Assembly (NCBI GenBank): GCA_015486905.1
Contig: WFQV01000499.1
Coordinates: 1-12,742, forward strand
DNA from: Melioribacteraceae bacterium
GTDB lineage: Bacteria > Bacteroidota > Ignavibacteria > Ignavibacteriales > Melioribacteraceae
DNA: 12,742 nt
Direction of reading: 5' to 3'
A program made the translations under genes and the position numbers. The notes under the pieces were generated by a model. It did no database searches. It saw nothing but the letters and a program-made list of their open reading frames with translations, and was not told the origin of the DNA. Positions 1 to 7,200 of the stretch are shown here, piece after piece. The first letter of the stretch is position 1, and each line of letters starts with the position of its first letter.

Positions 1-5
1 AATTG

Positions 6-25
6 CCGTTTGCTTCAGCAAACGG
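6..25. repeat. REP-like hairpin, 9-bp stem with TC loop
   Basis: CCGTTTGCT pairs perfectly with AGCAAACGG across a two-base TC loop, making a 20-base element with CCG...CGG ends. The length, ends and loop match 4418-4437, and the loop matches hairpins around the transposase gene. I infer it is a dispersed non-autonomous copy of the same REP-like family. It lies at the window edge, so anything to its left is unseen. Confidence 0.6.
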
Positions 26-127
26 TGAGAAGAGAAAAGAGGAATGAATGGCTCTATCCACATTTCTCTTTCATTCGGTGTTAGAACAATGAGGCTAAAG
101 CCCTGTGAAGCTTGTTGTCTTTTTCAA

Positions 128-147
128 CCGTCGGATGAATCCGACGG
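128..147. repeat. REP-like hairpin, 9-bp stem with GA loop
   Basis: CCGTCGGAT pairs perfectly with ATCCGACGG around a GA loop, 20 bases in all. The core GGAT-GA-ATCC is the reverse complement of GGAT-TC-ATCC, found in the hairpin at 8804-8823 beside the transposase. It therefore appears to be the same element type in the opposite orientation. Confidence 0.6.
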
Positions 148-507
148 CAATGCCGGATAGAACCCAAGGGAATGAGGAATTTTTCACTGTCATTTCAACT
201 GAACGAAGCATGGTCAGTTCTGCCTTAGCGTACTCCACAACTTTCAACCTTCTTCATCAATGAACATCCATTTATCCATTTGTCCGCTCATCCAAAATGC
301 CGTAGGGAGACGGGGTGTTGAAAAATTTGAACTTTTAACTACGCCAAACATTTCGATAGATAGCTTTACTTCGAAACCTTCGGCATCGTAGGATTTTTTT
401 TCTTTACTCTTGTTCTTGCATTGTTGGATAAATGGATGGTTGGATAGTTCGCCTTTCCTCGCATTTTACTGGGTGAGGTTCTTAATACACACCAAGATTC
501 AGCCATC

Positions 508-566
508 CTTCCTGCCTGCCCTGCCTACCGCCTGCCTGCCGGCAGGCAGGGCAGGCAGGTCGGGAA
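508..566. repeat. GC-rich palindrome built of CCTGCC/GGCAGG units
   Basis: Bases 531-550 are a perfect 20-base palindrome made of CCTGCCTGCC and its complement. A second, mutually exclusive fold pairs 511-525 with 545-559 over 15 perfect base pairs. The flanks (CCTT before, GGGAAGG after) extend the symmetry. The block is far more GC-rich than its surroundings. No coding role is visible. It could act as a strong hairpin in RNA or single-stranded DNA, or be a dispersed repeat. Confidence 0.7.
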
Positions 567-641
567 GGGAGGGAGAGGGTAAGTTGGGAAAAATAAGGAA
601 AGAAAAAAATAGTAACAAAACGCTTAAAAGGAAAAGACAAG

Positions 642-677
642 CTAATTTCTTTTGCCACCAAATTTAAACTTGTACCT
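642..677. repeat. 36-base dispersed repeat, copy A
   Basis: This segment runs from CTAATTTCT through TTTGCCACC to TTTAAACTTGTACCT and recurs at 4851-4887 with only a few differences. Both copies have the same orientation and lie on either side of the GH57 gene. Read on the minus strand, each gives a short frame RYKFKFGGK that soon stops, and one difference between copies is synonymous there (TTT/TTC). They may be relics of one duplicated gene end. Function unknown. Confidence 0.6.
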
Positions 678-876
678 ATTTCTGCTTAAAGTTGTAGTTA
701 CGACTTTCGCAATTTTTTCCCTTTCCCTCTTTTTTCAATAAGTTGTAAAAATCAAGTGTCAAACTCTGCTTTACCACAAACGCATCCGATTTCACGAGTT
801 TGAAATTGCGGTTTGCTTCATTATATAATAATTATTCTCGTAATCAGGTACTATTTAAAGTTTAGGTCATATGATA

Positions 877-3800
877 CTATTTTAACAAAACCATCTTTTT
901 CGTTTCTACAAAATTTCCTACGTTGAGAGTGTAGAAGTAAATCCCGCTGGGCAAATTTTTCCCGTTAAATTTTACGGAATAATTACCATTTGGCTGTTTT
1001 GTATTTACAAGAGTTGCAATCTCACGTCCAAGAATATCGTACACTTTTAATGTTACCAATTGAGGCGTTCCTGATCTATCGGTATGTGGTACTAAGGAAA
1101 CAATAGAATATTTAATCGTTGTGGTTGAGTTCCCGTCAGATCCTTTGAAAAAGGGGTTCGGATAATTCTGAAAAAGTTTAAAGGAAACAGGATAAGAATT
1201 ATTTTTAACATTAGTAATTTTTTCGTAATTAAATTTTAAGAATTCGGATGCATCTATATTGTAATCTCCGTTCCCGCTAGGGGTTTGTCCGATTAATTTC
1301 CCGTTATCTTGAGTTTCATATTTCCCCACAGCAAGAAATAAATTAGGCGGGATGTTTCCAAATTCTTCTCTAATATTGATTACACCTTCTAAATATTTAC
1401 CGCATTCAACCTGTGCAGAGCCGGTATTATCCGTCCAAGTTTTGTAACCATTGGTCGATTCATTTGCAATATAGGCGGACCAAGGAGCGACCATTCCGCT
1501 TTTTCCCCAAGGTGCATTTTTTAATCCGGAAACGGAATCCGAAAGGAAAACAAAAATATCGCCCTTCTGAGCAGTAGCAGGTTCGGTTGCAATATAAAGA
1601 TTTGGTGATTCCCAACCTAAGTACAAATGTATTCCGTCATTTGCCGAAGCGAGAAAAGCCGAAGTGTCCAAATTCCCGTCCATTATAAAAGCATTGGCGG
1701 TAGAATCCCCTGTAAATTTAATATGATAATCATGACCGTTGTTGTTGTCCCAGCTGTTATCGTTGTAATGAATTACAAAAGCTACACTGTTGACCTCTTG
1801 CCTGGGATTGTTAAACGGTCCCATCTTAAGCGAAAGTACTCCGAGAGAATCTGGGTTTGGGAAGGGTGTTTCAACAGCGGGACCACTTTGATAACTTCCC
1901 GGAGGCCAATAAACCGAGTCCGGTGTTTGCCAATTATTACCCTGAAAATTTACGCCCCAATGTAGATTTGCTCCTTGCGAAGTGTTCGAAACCGACACCA
2001 GGATAGTATCGTTCACGGTCGGATTTTGGGGTGAAATGCTTACATTCCCCGCTCCTCCGCCGGATTGATTTTCTCCTACCCAGACATGCGAGATTGCCGA
2101 GCGGGCAATATTACCGCTTTTATCCTCGGCTTCCACGTAATAATCGACCAATACATTTTTGAGATTTTTTATCTGAGCCGAGTATTCCTTTGCCTTAAAA
2201 ATTGGCATAGGGTTAGTTCGGGGAGTAATATATTTGCCACTCATCGTAATTTCTTTCCAGTCACCAACCTCATTACCTCCGACGTAAGTTTCGTTATCGT
2301 TAGAAGAGATCGGGTTTATGCCATCTTTGTCAATTCTGTATTTCAATTTAACCGATTTTAATCCCTTTACATCGTAAACATAAGTCCACACCATGAAATC
2401 GCTAGGCTGCGGGATTCCCCATTCAGTGGCACCTGGGTTGTAAGGTTCACGCTGTGGCTGGAAAATTGTTGGCGGAGTATTATCAGTAAAATTATCGGGT
2501 AGAATTTCCTCTATTTTCTGAATTGCAACATTTGCTGCTCTCGTAGGATTGGAATCCCAAATCTCGGTACCGTCCCAATACCAATAATCGCTTGTTTGGG
2601 AAACCAAAAAATATTTGTTTGCAATTTTAATTTTAGGATTATTAGGATCGAAATTCTCTGCTGTTCGTATGAAGTTTGTAGCAGCGGTCAAAACCCCCCA
2701 ACTGTTTCTGTCCGGCGAATAACCGTCCGGGCCCGGGTCGCCCAGCCATTTTTTAAATTCAGGGTCACCATTGTCGGCACCGCTCCAACTTCCACGTTCC
2801 ACATGAATTACATCTGTAGAGTCGGGAGGGAACATTTTAAGATAATCTTGTACTGTAGTACAAACAAATCTGTCGGGATTATTTTTTAACCAATTAACAA
2901 AGTTTTGAAAATTGCTTCCATAATAAGAATCCGTCCCTCCTCCGTAATTATCGCCGTCGTGGTGCAGAACAATTAGTATCGGGTGCATGGGGTCTGTATT
3001 AAAACTTTCAAATTGACTCATTACGTTTTCGTAATTAAGCGCTCCGAATCCGCCCCTCCCGTCTTCGTTTCCTAAGTATCTGTCTGTTGGTACGGCAATA
3101 ATTTTCTTTTCTTCGCCGGTAGTCGGGTCAACATATTTTATAAAATGCGGCTGTCTGGCCCACCTTGCCGATACCTTAGTAGGTGCCCAAACACCGTTTA
3201 ACTGAATCCAATCGTTTGGGTCGGGATTTAATTCATCTGCTTTATTCGGTTCAACTATGTTACCGCTGATATTGTAAGGATAAGATTTGCAAGCTCTTTC
3301 AAAATGAATGTTGTCTATCAACACCCACTTTATCCCTTCGTCCACCAAGGCAGGGATTATCCTTGGTGCAAAAGCATTTTCGGGAGTGAAAATACCTTTG
3401 GAGTAATTCTTTATTCCGAAATTTTTTTCTACTGCATCCTTATGAGCATTTATTTGTTTCCGTATTTCTTTGTATTCAATTAATGGCATTAATGGATGAT
3501 AGTATCCGAAACCAATCATATCAATTCTTGGATTGCCGAGGGATGTTTTTTGACCGACAATGTATTTCCAGCTCGATTTCCAATTTTGAAAATTTTGATT
3601 TCCTGCTGCTTCCAAAACATTTAAATTCTCGATTAAAGAACCGGAGAAACTTACCTGTGCACCCAAATGGGGAAGCCCTGCTTGAATGCCTTTCTCAACG
3701 GCATTTTTTGGCCAACTTGTGTAAGGACCGACGCGCTGATTAAAAACATCGATAATTGAAAATGAATATACACCGCGGGACTCGGTTTGTGTTACGGGTT

Positions 3801-3948
3801 CGTAAGGATAATATATCGGTTGATGCATGTGCCATAAAAATGCAATGTATATCGGGGGGTTACTCTTTGTGTCCTTGCTATTCGCGTAAACTATTACACC
3901 TGAAAGAATAATAAAAATTAATATATTCCTCAGTAAATTATTTATCAC
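877..3948 (-). CDS. Secreted GH57 alpha-amylase-family glycoside hydrolase with T9SS sorting domain
   Basis: Predicted extracellular or cell-surface enzyme acting on alpha-glucans such as starch or glycogen. Residue numbers count from the in-frame ATG at 4071. HMHQP (81-85) is the GH57 N-terminal motif. E231 in TPENAF is the likely nucleophile and D372 in HHDGDN the likely acid/base. Residues about 540-665 look like an Ig-type module. About 677-790 resemble a CBM25/53 starch-binding module (LHWG, then WDNNNGHDY). About 790-940 may be a DOMON/CBM9-like module. Residues 965-1064 are a T9SS type A sorting domain. I prefer the GTG at 3948 as start: it gives a compact signal peptide (INNLLRN, a hydrophobic stretch, VYA). 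The preceding 41 residues are AT-rich and lysine/phenylalanine/isoleucine-biased. No strong ribosome binding site is visible. TTG at 3978 is an alternative start. The family is confident; substrate and module names past residue 540 are tentative. Confidence 0.9.
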   Translation of the reverse strand: MINNLLRNILIFIILSGVIVYANSKDTKSNPPIYIAFLWHMHQPIYYPYEPVTQTESRGVYSFSIIDVFNQRVGPYTSWPKNAVEKGIQAGLPHLGAQVSFSGSLIENLNVLEAAGNQNFQNWKSSWKYIVGQKTSLGNPRIDMIGFGYYHPLMPLIEYKEIRKQINAHKDAVEKNFGIKNYSKGIFTPENAFAPRIIPALVDEGIKWVLIDNIHFERACKSYPYNISGNIVEPNKADELNPDPNDWIQLNGVWAPTKVSARWARQPHFIKYVDPTTGEEKKIIAVPTDRYLGNEDGRGGFGALNYENVMSQFESFNTDPMHPILIVLHHDGDNYGGGTDSYYGSNFQNFVNWLKNNPDRFVCTTVQDYLKMFPPDSTDVIHVERGSWSGADNGDPEFKKWLGDPGPDGYSPDRNSWGVLTAATNFIRTAENFDPNNPKIKIANKYFLVSQTSDYWYWDGTEIWDSNPTRAANVAIQKIEEILPDNFTDNTPPTIFQPQREPYNPGATEWGIPQPSDFMVWTYVYDVKGLKSVKLKYRIDKDGINPISSNDNETYVGGNEVGDWKEITMSGKYITPRTNPMPIFKAKEYSAQIKNLKNVLVDYYVEAEDKSGNIARSAISHVWVGENQSGGGAGNVSISPQNPTVNDTILVSVSNTSQGANLHWGVNFQGNNWQTPDSVYWPPGSYQSGPAVETPFPNPDSLGVLSLKMGPFNNPRQEVNSVAFVIHYNDNSWDNNNGHDYHIKFTGDSTANAFIMDGNLDTSAFLASANDGIHLYLGWESPNLYIATEPATAQKGDIFVFLSDSVSGLKNAPWGKSGMVAPWSAYIANESTNGYKTWTDNTGSAQVECGKYLEGVINIREEFGNIPPNLFLAVGKYETQDNGKLIGQTPSGNGDYNIDASEFLKFNYEKITNVKNNSYPVSFKLFQNYPNPFFKGSDGNSTTTIKYSIVSLVPHTDRSGTPQLVTLKVYDILGREIATLVNTKQPNGNYSVKFNGKNLPSGIYFYTLNVGNFVETKKMVLLK

Positions 3949-4248
3949 TCTATTTTTTAATGATTTTTTGCTAATCAAAATAAACCTATTTTTTATTATT
4001 AAAAAACTTTTATTAAAAATTAAGAAATATTTAATAAATGTACAAATTAACAGCAATTCGGGGGAAAACACATCAACATATTTGGGTACAGGTTAAAAAT
4101 CGGTAGCAGAAAATCAGAAAGAAGAAACAAGAAATATTTAAACGCGATACGCCCGCCTTCGTCTGCGCTTCGCTTGACTACGTCGTGACAAGCAAGAGGT
4201 AAGACGCAAGACGTTCCGAGTTGAAATTGGGGAGTTAAATCGAAAGTC

Positions 4249-4315
4249 TTGGATGCTTGGATGAGTGGATAATTGGATGATTGGATGCATGGATGGACGC
4301 TTGGATGGTTGGATT
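4249..4315. repeat. Degenerate TTGGATGA-type tandem tract
   Basis: About eight degenerate units of TTGGAT plus two to three variable bases run in a row. Similar short runs occur at 4664-4690 and 425-448 (same strand) and at 265-294 (opposite strand). It looks like a minisatellite prone to slippage. No coding frame through it is credible. Confidence 0.65.
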
Positions 4316-4417
4316 TTTGTAGGCGTTTATTTTTCAGACATTTTTTTACCACTTGTACAAAATGCACAATACATTTTCATGGTTCACTCAGCCAAAGTAT
4401 GCTAACTATCTCATTAA

Positions 4418-4437
4418 CCGCAGGTTTCAACCTGCGG
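4418..4437. repeat. REP-like hairpin, 9-bp stem with TC loop
   Basis: CCGCAGGTT and AACCTGCGG pair perfectly across a TC loop. The 20-base length, CCG...CGG ends and loop are the same as the element at 6-25. The core GTTTCAAC is the same as in the hairpin just upstream of the transposase start (8162-8179). Confidence 0.65.
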
Positions 4438-4484
4438 GCAGGGCAAATAAAGATAACAAGGGTGAGTTTTGGCGCGATTTTCCC

Positions 4485-4522
4485 CGCCGTTGGCAGGACG
4501 AGGCCACGCCGTTGGCGGGACG
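4485..4522. repeat. Short direct repeat GCCGTTGGC(A/G)GGACG
   Basis: CGCCGTTGGCAGGACG at 4485-4500 recurs as CGCCGTTGGCGGGACG at 4507-4522, one mismatch, 22-base period. It is GC-rich compared with its surroundings. Origin unknown. Confidence 0.5.
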
Positions 4523-4709
4523 TCATTCGTTGTGGTAGGAAAGATTGGGTACAGTTTCAAGAACCGAGAAGCAGTTTAATATTTGTAGAAGAGAAAATTA
4601 ACTGAAGAAAGCAGAACTCTGAAGGGGTTCAAGTTTATTCTTACTAAACGAGAACCTTGCATAAATGGATGATTGGATGAGTGGATTGTTGGCAAACCGG
4701 TCATTGCGA

Positions 4710-4726
4710 CCCCGCAAAATGCGGGG
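4710..4726. repeat. Hairpin CCCCGCA-AAA-TGCGGGG
   Basis: A 7-bp perfect stem closes a three-base AAA loop, with GCGAC on both sides giving a looser extension. It is one of three closely spaced palindromes in 4710-4851 that look like members of dispersed palindromic families rather than a gene terminator, since no gene ends here. Confidence 0.5.
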
Positions 4727-4768
4727 GCGACTTCTACTCGTAAAATGTCCAAACGGTAATGACAACTC

Positions 4769-4798
4769 TGTAGGGACAACTCACGAGTTGTCCCTACA
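4769..4798. repeat. Perfect 14-bp inverted repeat with AC loop
   Basis: TGTAGGGACAACTC (4769-4782) and GAGTTGTCCCTACA (4785-4798) are exact reverse complements separated by AC. No gene ends within 600 bases on the plus strand, so a terminator role is unlikely. It is probably a dispersed palindromic repeat. GACAACTCTG, part of the same stem sequence, occurs immediately upstream at 4761-4770. Confidence 0.7.
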
Positions 4799-4822
4799 AT
4801 TGAAAAAATCAATTTTAAGATT

Positions 4823-4851
4823 GTAGGGGGCGCAAAATTTGCGTCCCCTAC
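4823..4851. repeat. 14-bp inverted repeat, GTAGGGG...CCCCTAC
   Basis: GTAGGGGGCGCAAA (4823-4836) pairs with TTTGCGTCCCCTAC (4838-4851) with one mismatch, which would be a G-U pair in RNA. The outer bases GTAGGG/CCCTAC match the neighbouring inverted repeat at 4769-4798, while the inner stem differs. This suggests a shared end with a variable core. It abuts copy B of the 36-base repeat. Confidence 0.65.
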
Positions 4852-4887
4852 TAATTATTTTTTGCCACCGAATTTAAACTTGTACCT
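4851..4887. repeat. 36-base dispersed repeat, copy B
   Basis: This is the second copy of the segment at 642-677, with TTTGCCACC(G/A)AATTTAAACTTGTACCT intact and a one-base length difference in the T-run. It begins exactly where the inverted repeat 4823-4851 ends. Confidence 0.6.
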
Positions 4888-5106
4888 GCTTTATCGTGTT
4901 AAGTCAAAAATAAATTTCTGTTCGTTTGCAAAAAAACAAAAAATTTAATAGTTTTATTTTATTAACAAGATGCTATTATTGGGCAAAACATTTTTAAAAT
5001 ATTTAGAAACACAAAACTCATTGATGAGGGTGAAAAAAGTCCTAACATATTTCAGAATTCTCATTCCGGTTGATTTTCGTCGGGTTAATAAATAATTAGG
5101 TGCGAA

Positions 5107-5817
5107 GTGCTTTCAAGAGATAAATTAGAAGATATTATAAAAAAAGGTTTAGTCAATGATATTTTTAAAATGGAACAATCTTACGAATTAATGAAAACAA
5201 TTGGGGATAATAGTAAGCAATTTAATGGTGGAGCTTTATCAGAGTTAAAAACATTATTTGTGACAATTCAAAATTCTTTACAAACTGAAGTTATATTAGC
5301 AGCCGCAAAAATTTATGACAAACCAAGTAGGAAATATCAAACTCGATGCCTTCGTGGTGCTTTGCAATATTTATCTGATAATGCTTTAGAATTACCTTCA
5401 ATTAAAGAATCAATTCAGTTAGCTAAATATTTAAGATTTATGAAAGCGCCTGAATATTTAATTAAGGATGCTTTAAATCAATCAACAAATTTTGCTCAAA
5501 ATTTTTCAAATTACATAGTCAACAATTTACTAAAAGAGCCAAAGAGAAAAGTCGCACTAAAAAAATTAAAAACATTTCGAAATAAAGTTATTGCACACAA
5601 TGAAAAAGTAAATACAAAGATAGAGATAGGTGGTCCAACTTGGAGAGAATTAAAAGATTTAATAAATATTTCTAAAAATGTTGTTGGTGTTCTTGGATGG
5701 TCATATTTTAGTACTGCTTATGTAATTGATGGAAGATATATTTTATCTGATGATACCTTAAGACCAATTTCAGCTTTAAAGAGAGTATTTGAAATTTTAC
5801 AAAATAAAAGCACTTGA
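5107..5817 (+). CDS. HEPN / AbiU2-like protein, putative defence RNase
   Basis: A 236-residue, mainly helical, soluble protein without a signal peptide or membrane segment. Near the C-terminus FRNKVIAH (157-164) fits the R-x(4-6)-H motif of HEPN ribonucleases, and its context (charged helix before, polar stretch after) resembles AbiU2-type HEPN proteins linked to abortive infection. HEPN proteins of this kind typically cut RNA or pair with a nucleotidyltransferase. I see no such partner gene here. The start is the GTG at 5107; the frame opens only 15 bases before it, and the next ATG (5170) would remove 21 residues. No clear ribosome binding site is seen. The gene is visibly more AT-rich than its neighbours, suggesting transfer. 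It lies about 350 bases ahead of the restriction-modification gene on the same strand. The family call is motif-based; the role is inferred. Confidence 0.65.
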   Translation: MLSRDKLEDIIKKGLVNDIFKMEQSYELMKTIGDNSKQFNGGALSELKTLFVTIQNSLQTEVILAAAKIYDKPSRKYQTRCLRGALQYLSDNALELPSIKESIQLAKYLRFMKAPEYLIKDALNQSTNFAQNFSNYIVNNLLKEPKRKVALKKLKTFRNKVIAHNEKVNTKIEIGGPTWRELKDLINISKNVVGVLGWSYFSTAYVIDGRYILSDDTLRPISALKRVFEILQNKST

Positions 5818-6168
5818 CAAGTTGCTTACAACTTACCACCGAGATGGTTTGAGTGTAGTGCGGTTTTTGAGTTTACGTTTTTCTCCGCAAAAAACAGGGT
5901 GGAAAACTATTTTGTATTCTGTTCTAAATATTTTGTAAGTGTAAGTTAGGTTACCGCCATTTAAGTGGAAACAGCACACAAGACGGTGGACAAGTTTACT
6001 GTTGGCTCAAATTATAAGTATTCGTTCCGCTTACGCAAAGGACAACTTCGGCGGGCAGGTGTTTGCTTGTCAACTCTTTTCGGGGTGGGTAATTTATTTG
6101 CAACGCCGTTATTCGGTTTAAAAAAATATCAGCTTACTAAATAAATATTGTTAACTATATTGCATATT
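5818..6168. other. Non-coding tail after the HEPN gene with long inverted repeat
   Basis: No credible gene is seen. TTGACAAG (5814-5821, overlapping the HEPN stop codon) is inverted at 6066-6073, and AAAAG outside it extends the pairing (5806-5821 with 6066-6080, imperfect). Less regular matches continue inward (CCACCGAG against the complement of CTTCGGCGGGC). The segment is more GC-rich than the HEPN gene and ends with CGCCGTTATTCGG shortly before the next gene. A folded tail of this kind after a single gene is reminiscent of cassette recombination sites such as attC, but the integron consensus is not met, so this is only a resemblance. Confidence 0.4.
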
Positions 6169-7200
6169 ATGACAAAAAATTACTTATTAAATTTATTCAA
6201 AACCTACCAAAAAGGCGACGCAAGAGAGGAATCTTATTACAAACATCTTGCGGATTTTATTACAACATTTTCCGGAAGTAAACGGAAAAAGAAAATCGAT
6301 GTAACCATTCTTCCAAAGAAAACCGAAGCGGGCAATCCAGATTTTAGAATTTGGGACGGCAGGCAAAAAATAATCGGTTACATTGAAGCTAAAGATTTAG
6401 GTGTTGACCTTGACAGAATTGAAAATAGCGAACAACTTGAAAGATATTTGTCAACTTTTCCGAATGTTATTTTAACAAACTTCACGGAGTTTCGTTTATA
6501 CAGAAACGACGAAAGAATAGAAAAAATATCAATTGCACGTCCTTTTGTTATTAAAAAACTTTCCACGGTTCCGCCCCTTGAAAACGAAGATAAATTATTT
6601 GAACTGCTCGAAAGATTCTTGGATTTTTCACTTCCCAAAACTTACACCGCTAAAACTCTTGCAGTTGAACTTGCAAAAAGAACAAAGTTTTTGAAGGACG
6701 AAATTGTAAGCGAAGAATTAAAGCTCGGCACAAAATCAATTCACGGTTTTTACGATGCGTTCAAAGAGTTTTTAATCGCCGGAATAAGCGAGGATGAATT
6801 TGCCGATCTTTATTCGCAAACAATCACTTACGGTTTGTTTGCCGCCCGCCTCCGTGCGGAAAAAGATTTTAACAGAAAACTTGCTTTTTCGTACATTCCC
6901 AAATCAATCGGCATTCTTAGAGATGTTTTCAAATTTATTTCTCTGGAAGACTTGCCGCAGCAAATGGAAATAATAATTGACGATATTGCGGAAGTTCTAA
7001 ATGTTGCTGATGCAAAGAAGATTCTTAACCAATATTATCATGAAGGTAAAGGAAGCGACCCGGTTTTGCATTTTTACGAAACATTCCTTTCCGTTTATGA
7101 TCCCAAAACAAGAGAGAAACGCGGAGTTTATTACACGCCCGAACCTGTTGTTTCTTTCATTGTTCGTTCGCTTCACCAAATACTTAAAAAACAAATTTAA
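6169..7200 (+). CDS. Type ISP/IIG-like restriction-modification enzyme, N-terminal fragment (nuclease and start of methylase)
   Basis: The 343-residue piece carries the nuclease half of a single-chain restriction-modification enzyme. P57-D58, then E73-A-K75 (GNPDFR ... YIEAK), form a PD-(D/E)xK site for DNA cleavage. The middle (about 150-300) is the helical linker seen in this family (TITYGLFAARL at 218-229). RGVYYTPEPVV (318-328) is the methyltransferase motif X region, after which the frame stops at TAA 7198-7200. I chose the ATG at 6169 because MTKNYLLNLF aligns with usual family starts; an upstream TTG at 6148 adds only seven unlikely residues. No helicase domain is present, so the layout is closer to compact type IIG-like enzymes than to the long LlaGI type. 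The methylase continues in another frame at 7190. Confidence 0.85.
   Translation: MTKNYLLNLFKTYQKGDAREESYYKHLADFITTFSGSKRKKKIDVTILPKKTEAGNPDFRIWDGRQKIIGYIEAKDLGVDLDRIENSEQLERYLSTFPNVILTNFTEFRLYRNDERIEKISIARPFVIKKLSTVPPLENEDKLFELLERFLDFSLPKTYTAKTLAVELAKRTKFLKDEIVSEELKLGTKSIHGFYDAFKEFLIAGISEDEFADLYSQTITYGLFAARLRAEKDFNRKLAFSYIPKSIGILRDVFKFISLEDLPQQMEIIIDDIAEVLNVADAKKILNQYYHEGKGSDPVLHFYETFLSVYDPKTREKRGVYYTPEPVVSFIVRSLHQILKKQI

Larger units (their letters stand above)
1..876. other. Gene-free, repeat-rich region left of the GH57 gene
   Basis: No convincing coding sequence is present. The longest open frame (410-667, plus) is low-complexity, reads through a GC-rich palindrome and resembles no protein I recognise. 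The region holds hairpins at 6-25 and 128-147, a short stem GGCT-AA-AGCC at 93-102, CATCCA/TGGATG-type repeats around 265-294 and 425-448, a large GC palindrome at 508-559 and a 36-base repeat at 642-677. The last 200 bases before the GH57 stop codon are AT-rich, and I see no clear terminator hairpin there for the minus-strand gene. Confidence 0.7.
3949..5106. other. Gene-free, repeat-rich region between GH57 and HEPN genes
   Basis: Divergent promoters for the minus-strand GH57 gene and the plus-strand HEPN gene should lie at its two AT-rich ends (3949-4080 and about 4900-5090), but I cannot point to a convincing promoter. The middle holds a TGGATG tract (4249-4315), four hairpins (4418-4437, 4710-4726, 4769-4798, 4823-4851), a direct repeat (4485-4522) and the second 36-base repeat copy. 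The open frames here (for example 4047-4367 minus and 4273-4605 plus) just read through these repeats and are not believable genes. Confidence 0.7.

Noticed and set aside
410..667. Plus-strand gene of 85 codons
   Set aside because: It runs through the GC palindrome and low-complexity A/G-rich DNA; composition and content look non-coding.
3949..4071. First 41 codons of the long GH57 open frame
   Set aside because: AT-rich and rich in Phe/Ile/Lys, they would put a second hydrophobic stretch ahead of a good signal peptide that begins at the GTG at 3948. I treat them as upstream DNA, with moderate confidence.
4047..4367. Minus-strand gene of 106 codons
   Set aside because: It reads through the TGGATG tract as repeated SNHPS/IQSSNYP-like peptides, overlaps the GH57 5' end and has no recognisable domain.
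5818..6140. Canonical integron attC site
   Set aside because: The foldback and GTTA-type end are suggestive, but the R'' and R' consensus (RYYYAAC ... GTTRRRY) is not found at matching positions and no integrase gene is in view. Kept only as a cassette-like resemblance.
7186..7192. Programmed -1 frameshift signal A-AAA-AAC
   Set aside because: The heptamer is present but its phase in the upstream frame is AAA-AAA-C, not A-AAA-AAC, and the needed shift is +1 (one A skipped), not -1.
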